A stretch of DNA of 56,877 nt, taken from contig DVNO01000012.1 of assembly GCA_018714345.1 (NCBI GenBank), forward strand, positions 1-56,877, written 5' to 3'. Source of the stretch: Candidatus Enterousia avicola. Its GTDB lineage: Bacteria > Pseudomonadota > Alphaproteobacteria > Rs-D84. Below, piece after piece: positions 40,052-47,669 of the stretch. The position numbers and the translations under genes were made by a program. Below the pieces are notes generated by a model that saw only the letters and a list, made by a program, of their open reading frames with translations, did no database searches and had not been told where the DNA came from. Numbering within the stretch: the stretch's first letter is position 1; the number at the start of each line of letters is the position of its first letter.

Positions 40052-41352
40052 TGCGGCACTTAATTAAAAGCTTTTTTACAAAATTAATACCAGCGCTGAT
40101 GGTTTTAGTAATTAGTATGTCTGGTGCTGTAAGTGCACAAAGTAACTTACCATTTACCGAAATTGGTGATAACGGTGCATGGATGACAGAATCTAATATG
40201 GAGCAATTTAATCAGAATATTAGTTCTGACATGATTGAATTTCAGTCTGCATTCCAAGCTAACCAGCTAGTATCAGATTACGTACCGATTGAGGCAAAAA
40301 TTGGTTTTGCCATGATGGGGGCATTATCAATGATTGCAGACATACTAGACTCGTCTTTAGTGCGATTTGCAATCATATTCATGATTCTTGCATATATTTT
40401 CTGGACGATGTTCGAAGCATACAACATGATGACAAAAGGTTCCAGCGCAATGGAACTTGGCGTCAATTTAGTAAAAAAAGCCGCTTTGATAATGATTTGG
40501 TCAATAATTTTGGTTCAAGGACCAGCGCAAGTCTTTATGTGGGTAATGGGACCAATAATAACCATTGCGACATATTTATCGGACCTAATATTAAATGCTG
40601 TGGCAAACTCCGCTGGGGCAGAAATACCAGATACTTGTGCCGCAATCAGAGACTATGCCGCAACACACATGTCTGAGAACATGGTAATTGATGCAAAAGC
40701 TGCCGCAGATATGCTTTGCGTACCAACCAGATTATCAGGATTCTTCTCTACGGCAATTGCTGCTGGATGGAAGTGGATGATTGCAGGTATTGGAACTAGC
40801 GCTTTTACAACTCTTGTTGGTGCAGTTTTTATAGTCGTGTTCATTTATAACGCATTCAAGTTCGCGCTTATGGGGTTGGGGGTCATAATGGATTTGTTCT
40901 TGTCCGTTATCATGTTACCTTTCACAGCTATCTCTGAAACAATTAATAAAACATCTTATAAAGGTATAGCTGGCGATATCTTTAATGGTTTTCTTGGGTT
41001 GTTTAAACCAGAATCTTTATCTAACCAAATAAAACGCTTTATCAATGCAGCTGTTTATTTCGTATCACTTTCCATCGTTGTTGCTGTTTGTGGCGCATTG
41101 TTATCGGGGACAGTAGACGCAAACCTTGCAGCAGAAGTCCCAACTTTGGACAATGTCGGTTTCATTTTGACTCTTTTGACAGGGCTTCTTGTTGCCTATC
41201 TTGCCGATAAAGCCGAGAAAATCGCAAAAGATATTGGTGGCGAAATAAACTATGACTTTGGCAAAAAATTCGGTGAAGATGTAAAAACACTATCAAAGAA
41301 GATATATGGTAAAGGTAAAGAAATATACAAACTTTTAAAAGAGGACGAATAA
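40051..41352 (+). CDS. VirB6/TrbL-like polytopic membrane protein (paralogue 5)
   Basis: TAATG overlap with previous gene; signal peptide; LGVIMDLFLSVIMLPFTAISETINKTSY; paired loop Cys. Confidence 0.72.
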   Translation: MRHLIKSFFTKLIPALMVLVISMSGAVSAQSNLPFTEIGDNGAWMTESNMEQFNQNISSDMIEFQSAFQANQLVSDYVPIEAKIGFAMMGALSMIADILDSSLVRFAIIFMILAYIFWTMFEAYNMMTKGSSAMELGVNLVKKAALIMIWSIILVQGPAQVFMWVMGPIITIATYLSDLILNAVANSAGAEIPDTCAAIRDYAATHMSENMVIDAKAAADMLCVPTRLSGFFSTAIAAGWKWMIAGIGTSAFTTLVGAVFIVVFIYNAFKFALMGLGVIMDLFLSVIMLPFTAISETINKTSYKGIAGDIFNGFLGLFKPESLSNQIKRFINAAVYFVSLSIVVAVCGALLSGTVDANLAAEVPTLDNVGFILTLLTGLLVAYLADKAEKIAKDIGGEINYDFGKKFGEDVKTLSKKIYGKGKEIYKLLKEDE

Positions 41353-41355
41353 CCA

Positions 41356-43446
41356 CTAGTCCACAAATGCAAGAAATTGCCGTGCCACTTTCTTTATGCC
41401 GCGCGTACGAAAAGCAACAGTTAAAATATCTTCGTTTTCTTCTATTACGACACCGCGCCCCATTTCATCGTGCTCTACAAGTCTGCCAACGCTGGATGTC
41501 TTTTGAATTGGTTTGTTTCGCATTCTTGGCTTTGATTCATAACTTGAAGAATACTGATATGAGCGTGGTTTTCCACCTTGAAAATCCAGAAATTTATTAT
41601 CCATTTCCGTAATAAATCGACTAGGTGAATTATATTGACGACTACCAAATACCATACGAGACATCGCATTTATTATTATCGCACGTTTACGAGCCCTGGT
41701 AATTGCAACATATGCCAAGCGGCGTTCTTCTTCCAAACCACCTGATTGTACAGCCATATCATTTGGGAAAATACCCTCTTCCCAGGCAGGTAAAAATACC
41801 GTATCAAACTCTAGCCCCTTTGCCGCATGAATAGTCATAATGCTGACCGCATCATTCGTAGGTGTCGCATCATCCGAATCATTATCATCTGTCATCATCA
41901 AAGCAGCATGTTCCAGAAACTCTTGCAACGAATCATATTTAGAAATTACATTCGTTATTAACTCCCTGATATTGTCCAGCCTGTCAGATGCATCCACGTC
42001 TTTTGAATCGCGCCACATCTGTATATAACCAACATTATCTAATAACTTCTGTGCTGCATCAGCAGGGCGAATGTCCGTCCAATCAAAATTGAAAGCTGCC
42101 AAAAATTCGTCTGCAATTGCTCTTTGCTTGCCAGACAATTGAACTTTGCGTAAACCATCCATTAAATTTTCACCAGCCATACGTATCTTTGCAATAGCGG
42201 ACGGTCCGAAACCACGACGCGGTTTGCCTATTACACGTAAAAAAGATATATCATCAAACGGGTAAACTAATAAGCGTATGTATGCAATAGCATCCCTTAT
42301 TTCTGCCCTATCATAGAACTTTGTTGCACCGACTAATCTGTACGGGATTCCCCGCGCAGTAAACTCTTCTTCAAAAAGACGCGATAAACTTCCTGCACGA
42401 ATTAACACCGCATAGTTTGAATAAAACTCACCATCACCCTTGCGCAAAATAGTATCTGCAACTAAATGTGCTTCATCAAAATCGCTGGGGACTGTTAAAA
42501 CATAAACAGGCTCACCGCTACCTGCATTAGGCTCTGCACGTAATTCTTTACCAAGCCTGCCGTTATTATGACGTATTAAAGAATTTGCCGCCCCAAGAAT
42601 GTTTGATGTGCTGCGATAATTTGTTTCAAGACGAATTATCTTTGCGTTTGGGAAACTTTTTTCAAAATTTAAAATATTCTTTATCTCTGCCCCACGCCAT
42701 GAATATATAGACTGGTCATCATCACCAACACAACAGATATTCGGATTTTCTTTACCACTAGTAAGCAACTCTAAAAATTGCATTTGGGCCGAATTTGTAT
42801 CTTGAAACTCGTCCACCATAATATATTTAAATTGATTCTGATAACGGTTTAATACTTCTGGCATAGAATTAAATAACTCTAAAACCTTTAATATAATATC
42901 CCCAAAGTCAACCGCACCAAGTCTTGTTAACTCTGCATTATATGCGTCTAATATTTTTTTCGCTGTCGCAGACGTATGTTCGGCAGAATGCAAGCCTTTG
43001 TCTTTTATCGAAGAAATACGTTCGACCCAATCAGACGGATTAAAATCTTTTATATCCAAGCCCATATCCGTCAGAACGTGCTTTAAAACTGTTTTTTGTT
43101 CGTCTTCCCCATATATCAGAAAATCTTTACGCAAGCCCAGCGCACTAGAATTTGCCCTTAAAATTCTAAGGCATATAGAATGAAACGTGCCGCACCACAC
43201 ATCAGCCGCGTACCAAGAATTTCCATCTGCAAATGAAGCCAATCTATTTTTCATTTCATTTGCTGCTTTATTAGTAAAGGTCAACGCCAAAACCTGCCAC
43301 GGAAATGCCAAGGCATTATTTAAAATATAAGCAATTCTCGTAGTAAGAACACGAGTTTTCCCAGTACCCGCCCCAGACAACACTAACAGCGGCCCTTCTG
43401 TAGTTTTAACGGCTAATTTTTGTTCATCATTAAGATTTTCTAGCAT
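41356..43446 (-). CDS. uvrD: UvrD/PcrA-type ATP-dependent DNA helicase
   Basis: LNDEQKLAVKTTEGPLLVLSGAGTGKTRVLTTRIA; VDEFQDTNSAQ; GDDDQSIYSWRGA; start moved to MLENLNDEQ. Confidence 0.95.
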   Translation of the reverse strand: MLENLNDEQKLAVKTTEGPLLVLSGAGTGKTRVLTTRIAYILNNALAFPWQVLALTFTNKAANEMKNRLASFADGNSWYAADVWCGTFHSICLRILRANSSALGLRKDFLIYGEDEQKTVLKHVLTDMGLDIKDFNPSDWVERISSIKDKGLHSAEHTSATAKKILDAYNAELTRLGAVDFGDIILKVLELFNSMPEVLNRYQNQFKYIMVDEFQDTNSAQMQFLELLTSGKENPNICCVGDDDQSIYSWRGAEIKNILNFEKSFPNAKIIRLETNYRSTSNILGAANSLIRHNNGRLGKELRAEPNAGSGEPVYVLTVPSDFDEAHLVADTILRKGDGEFYSNYAVLIRAGSLSRLFEEEFTARGIPYRLVGATKFYDRAEIRDAIAYIRLLVYPFDDISFLRVIGKPRRGFGPSAIAKIRMAGENLMDGLRKVQLSGKQRAIADEFLAAFNFDWTDIRPADAAQKLLDNVGYIQMWRDSKDVDASDRLDNIRELITNVISKYDSLQEFLEHAALMMTDDNDSDDATPTNDAVSIMTIHAAKGLEFDTVFLPAWEEGIFPNDMAVQSGGLEEERRLAYVAITRARKRAIIINAMSRMVFGSRQYNSPSRFITEMDNKFLDFQGGKPRSYQYSSSYESKPRMRNKPIQKTSSVGRLVEHDEMGRGVVIEENEDILTVAFRTRGIKKVARQFLAFVD

Positions 43447-43524
43447 TAAAGTCACCGAGCTATTATAATACACAAAACTTACTTATCAAAAACATATTTA
43501 TATTTTTATTTGGGATGGAGAAAA

Positions 43525-44202
43525 ATGGGGCGCGTTATCTGTTTTGATATTGAAACTACGGGGTTAGAATATATGCGTGGCGACCGCTGCATAGAAATCG
43601 GTGCGGTTGAAATGATAGACGGGAAAATAACAGATAACACATTTCATGAATATATAAATCCAGATGGGAAAATAATACCACCTGACTCATACATGGTTCA
43701 TAAAATCTCCAATGCTTTTTTGGAAGACAAACCAAAGATGGCAGTAGTTGCGCCAAAGTTTTTGGAATTCATCGGGGACAGCCCTATTGTTGCACATAAT
43801 GGTCTGGATTTTGACTTTCCGTTTATAAATCATGAATTACAGATGATAGGTTTGCCACAAATTCCACGTGCACAACAACTTGATTCTATAGTCATAGCAA
43901 GGAATAGGGTTTTTGGCCCCAAAAGCTATTCGTTGGACGCATTAGCAAAATGGTATGGCATATCATTAACTGCACGTGCAGATGCGCATGGTGCGTTGAT
44001 TGACGCTGAAATTTTAGCAAAGGTTTATAAAGAACTTGAAAACACGGCCCCTGCACCGGACGTATCAGATGTGATTGCAAAACAGCACGAGGCTTTTTTA
44101 GCCACCCCTAAAATAGGTTCAAATTTTCCGTATAGGAAATTTTCTGCACACGAAGATGAATTAGCTGCCCATAAAGCATTTATAGAAAAAATAACCGCTT
44201 AA
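43525..44202 (+). CDS. dnaQ: DNA polymerase III epsilon subunit (3'-5' exonuclease)
   Basis: VICFDIETTGLEYMRGDRCIEIGAVE; VAHNGLDFDFPFIN; ADAHGALIDAEILAKVY. Confidence 0.93.
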   Translation: MGRVICFDIETTGLEYMRGDRCIEIGAVEMIDGKITDNTFHEYINPDGKIIPPDSYMVHKISNAFLEDKPKMAVVAPKFLEFIGDSPIVAHNGLDFDFPFINHELQMIGLPQIPRAQQLDSIVIARNRVFGPKSYSLDALAKWYGISLTARADAHGALIDAEILAKVYKELENTAPAPDVSDVIAKQHEAFLATPKIGSNFPYRKFSAHEDELAAHKAFIEKITA

Positions 44203-44221
44203 AAAAGCTTATAACGGCATT

Positions 44222-46792
44222 TTAGTTTCGGCAGGCATTCACACCATTAATATAAGTTCCGTTCGAACAAATACAAGTTTTACCCTTAGCATCATACGTC
44301 GCATCCTCTGGGCAAGGGTCACACGTAAAACCGGCTATAGAACCGGGTGTCCTGCTCAGAACCTTAACAAAACCATCGTCACAAACACATTCACCGGCAC
44401 TTGCGTCAAAATGTGCATGAGCCTGACAAGAAACAGCAACACATTTCCCTTCTGTTAATTTATAGCCTGAATCACACTCACACACACCAGAGCTATTAAC
44501 AGAAGCGTTGTCAGGACAACTTATCGCGACACATTGTGTTCCGGACACCTTATAACCCGACAGACACTTGCAACGTTCGTTAACATAACCATCTGTACCA
44601 GCAACCCCTGGGTCCTCCTGATATGTTGAATTATCCGGGCATAACAATGATTGATAGAACATTTCTGATATGCTATCTATGCAAACATCCTCAGTGGTGC
44701 AGCTTGTTGTATCTTTATCAAAGACCGCATACGCACAAGTCAATGCGACATTACGGCATGCGCCACGCATTACGTTATAAATACCATTTATGCTGGCGCT
44801 GCTTGACCACGCATTAACCTGCGTTACCTGCTGGTTATAACATGTTGCTATATCTAACATACAATTAGATGCATAATCAGATATTATCTGCTGTTGCTGC
44901 GCTTTTATATTTACCATCGCACGCTGTATATAATTCGTTACTACATCATTATAAGGTTGATAATTCCCATTATCATCATAGGTATATGCCTGACATTTAT
45001 CAAGAACCGCGCGACATAAACCTTCGTCAGTAACCTCTTGTTTTGTTCCTATCTTTTTCAACAAATAGCTAACTACACATGCACCGTTATTACCTGTAGC
45101 GTCGTCATCACCCTGCTTTATAGCAGCCGAACAACTGTCTTCGTTTATAGACATAGTATACGAATTCTTTAAGAAATCACTTGTTATGTTGGCATTATTA
45201 TAAGACGTCATAAAATCTGTGATTTTCGTTATGTTCTGACCAAGAACAACTTCCCCATTTTCATCAATGTACTTCTTGGTTGGATCCAAGCATTTTGTAT
45301 AATCTGCACCACAAACCATCTCGTCCGTCATGCAAGTATCTAAGGCAGCAATGCACCCCTTGGCATCATACTGGTTCTTATTCTGCAGTACTGCCAAACG
45401 TGCTTTTTGTAACATTAAGTTGGCACTACGAACATTGGAAACCAATGTCTCGTTCATTTTTGTCAGCCCCTGTTCATAAGAAATACAATCTTTATCAATC
45501 GCTAAATCGTAATTCGCTGTGATTTGCTCAACATTAGCACCGGCCGCTTCACATTGATTCAATATTGTCTTACAACGAGATTTTGCGGCATTATATAAAT
45601 CTCTACCACGCAAATTCGACATACTGGTAGTACCAGTATTTAGAAAATCTAAACTAAATATGTCGGCAGTATCAGACGAAAAATCTAAATCCATATCCAA
45701 ACCAAATGCCGATGAATTGTATGATGAAGTAGAAGATGCACTGGACGGATCGCGAATAAGCGCCTCTATCTCGTCTAACATATTACGCGTCTCTGACGTA
45801 TCTTTTGCACCAGACAAAGCCTCTTCCGCTTCGGTCTCTGTCATAATGGCACGAATTTCATCTGCTGACAGGCCAACATAACGAATTCGCTGTGCAACCT
45901 CATTCAATTGGTTGTTAGCATCAGTAACAGCTTCTTCAACCCGAGTATAATTATTTAAATTCGCCGAACATGAGCAGCGCTTTTGATTGGAATCAATTAC
46001 CGAACAGAACTGATCCATACAATCATTATACTGCTGCTGACAAGATGTGTTTAAGTCCGCAGTTAAATCCAGACGTTCTTTCGCCTCTGTAATACTTTCA
46101 GTTGTTGGGGTAGTTGTTGCTGAACGTGACTGTACACCACGAACTTCTTCGTCTATGTTAGAACCTGTCTGAACCGTTGTTCCCGCAATAGTCGCACGAC
46201 CACCAACCTCTGCCGTAGATGGCCTTAATGTTAAACCCGCACGCCTTACTGCTGGGTTATTGTTTATACTTGCTGCCTCTACCCTTGCATTACGCCCAAC
46301 CGTATTCACAGTTGCTTCTAAATTATCACGCGCACTATTCGATGACGTTTGCGCAGTACCAGCACGTGATACACCACCAGAAACAGTCGTTGTACTTCCA
46401 CGCGACGTTGCCGTCGATGTGGTTGAAGATTCCCCACCAAGATTTAAAACCCTTGACCCAACACGAACAACATTACTGTCCTGAGTTGCCGTCGCAGCCG
46501 ATGATGCCGTACGATTGACGACATTGCGTGCCTCTGAATCACGTGATGAAGTATCCGTTGTGCTACTTGTCGAAGAAGCTTGTGGAACACTTGTTTGTGC
46601 GGCAGTCGTAGTACGCGATGTCTGTGCACGAGATACTGTGCTAGACGTGCCACGAGAACTGGTCTGTGATGTAGAGCTTGTATTAGACGCCGCCGATGGT
46701 ATAACACGCGATATAGTCGTCGAAGTACCGTCTGCAAAAGCAAACGGCGCACTAAACGCAATTAAGAAAAAGCACAGTGGCAATCTTCTCAT
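44222..46792 (-). CDS. large secreted Cys-rich protein with S/T/R-rich N-terminus and EGF-like C-terminal modules (paralogue A)
   Basis: Signal peptide MRRLPLCFFLIAFSAPFAFADG; CQQQYNDCMDQFCSVIDSNQKRCSC; C-terminal CKCLSGYKVSGTQCV / CECDSGYKLTEGKCV / CVCDDGF. Confidence 0.7.
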   Translation of the reverse strand: MRRLPLCFFLIAFSAPFAFADGTSTTISRVIPSAASNTSSTSQTSSRGTSSTVSRAQTSRTTTAAQTSVPQASSTSSTTDTSSRDSEARNVVNRTASSAATATQDSNVVRVGSRVLNLGGESSTTSTATSRGSTTTVSGGVSRAGTAQTSSNSARDNLEATVNTVGRNARVEAASINNNPAVRRAGLTLRPSTAEVGGRATIAGTTVQTGSNIDEEVRGVQSRSATTTPTTESITEAKERLDLTADLNTSCQQQYNDCMDQFCSVIDSNQKRCSCSANLNNYTRVEEAVTDANNQLNEVAQRIRYVGLSADEIRAIMTETEAEEALSGAKDTSETRNMLDEIEALIRDPSSASSTSSYNSSAFGLDMDLDFSSDTADIFSLDFLNTGTTSMSNLRGRDLYNAAKSRCKTILNQCEAAGANVEQITANYDLAIDKDCISYEQGLTKMNETLVSNVRSANLMLQKARLAVLQNKNQYDAKGCIAALDTCMTDEMVCGADYTKCLDPTKKYIDENGEVVLGQNITKITDFMTSYNNANITSDFLKNSYTMSINEDSCSAAIKQGDDDATGNNGACVVSYLLKKIGTKQEVTDEGLCRAVLDKCQAYTYDDNGNYQPYNDVVTNYIQRAMVNIKAQQQQIISDYASNCMLDIATCYNQQVTQVNAWSSSASINGIYNVMRGACRNVALTCAYAVFDKDTTSCTTEDVCIDSISEMFYQSLLCPDNSTYQEDPGVAGTDGYVNERCKCLSGYKVSGTQCVAISCPDNASVNSSGVCECDSGYKLTEGKCVAVSCQAHAHFDASAGECVCDDGFVKVLSRTPGSIAGFTCDPCPEDATYDAKGKTCICSNGTYINGVNACRN

Positions 46793-46863
46793 ATTATTGT
46801 GTAATTATAACACAACTACACAAAACAAAAAAGACGAAAATAATTATTTCAAAAAATAATACA

Positions 46864-46893
46864 CAAAAAAATCCGCCCCTTTGGGCGGATTAC
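46864..46893 (-). terminator. rpmA terminator
   Basis: aaaaaaatccgcccctttgggcggatt. Confidence 0.7.
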
Positions 46894-47160
46894 TTATTTG
46901 TCTTCAGATTCAGGTATAACAGAAACTGTTTTTCTGTCGCCCAGACCTTTCTTGAACTTCACAATGCCTGCGATTTTGGCAAACAATGTGTGGTCTTTAC
47001 CCATACCAACATTCAAACCAGGATGTACAGATGTACCGCGCTGACGAATAATGATATTTCCTGGGATAACACGACTGCCACCAGATTTCTTAACACCCAA
47101 ACGACGTCCCGCTGAGTCGCGTCCGTTGGTCGTTGCTGAACCCGCTTTCTTATGTGCCAT
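46894..47160 (-). CDS. rpmA: 50S ribosomal protein L27
   Basis: [45 protein letters not shown]. Confidence 0.98.
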   Translation of the reverse strand: MAHKKAGSATTNGRDSAGRRLGVKKSGGSRVIPGNIIIRQRGTSVHPGLNVGMGKDHTLFAKIAGIVKFKKGLGDRKTVSVIPESEDK

Positions 47161-47206
47161 AATTAAACTCCTTTGGATTTCTGATTTTTATTCCAACCAG
47201 AAATTT

Positions 47207-47506
47207 TTAGCCCTTAATTTCTGTAATTTTCAATACAGTGATGTACTGACGATGACCCTGTGTACGACGGTAGTTCTGACGGCGTTTTTTCTTAAACACC
47301 AAAACTTTGTCTGTACGTTTCTGTTCTACGACCTCGGCAACAACTTTGGCACCATCAACGAACGGTGTACCAACCTTGTCATCCAACATCAATACTTGGT
47401 CAAATTCAACCTTGCCTTCGGCATTCAGTTTTTCAACCTTTACAATATCACCCTGTTTTACGCGATACTGTTTGCCACCGGTTTGAAAGATTGCAATGTT
47501 GCTCAT
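47207..47506 (-). CDS. rplU: 50S ribosomal protein L21
   Basis: [27 protein letters not shown]...[25 protein letters not shown]. Confidence 0.97.
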   Translation of the reverse strand: MSNIAIFQTGGKQYRVKQGDIVKVEKLNAEGKVEFDQVLMLDDKVGTPFVDGAKVVAEVVEQKRTDKVLVFKKKRRQNYRRTQGHRQYITVLKITEIKG

Positions 47507-47629
47507 TTTCTTTCTCTTTGTATGCTGTTCTTGTTCTATTTTGTTCAAAAGTTTCTACAAAAATAACATTTTTAAGCAAAAAGTCAAGCATTTTGCATAA
47601 TTTTTTCTACAAATTGTCATATTTTACAT

Positions 47630-47657
47630 AAAAAAACCGCCCCGAAGGGCGGATGTT
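47630..47657 (-). terminator. intrinsic terminator
   Basis: aaaaaaaccgccccgaagggcggatgttttt. Confidence 0.7.
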
Positions 47658-47669
47658 TTTAATAAACGG

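Noticed and set aside
46219-46859. Plus ORFs 46219-46518, 46260-46484, 46515-46859 and minus 46444-46761
   Set aside because: Alternative-frame products of the repetitive N-terminus of paralogue A.
47207-47548. ORF-track start of rplU at 47548
   Set aside because: L21 N-terminus clearly begins [16 protein letters not shown] at 47506; the upstream 14 residues are leader sequence.
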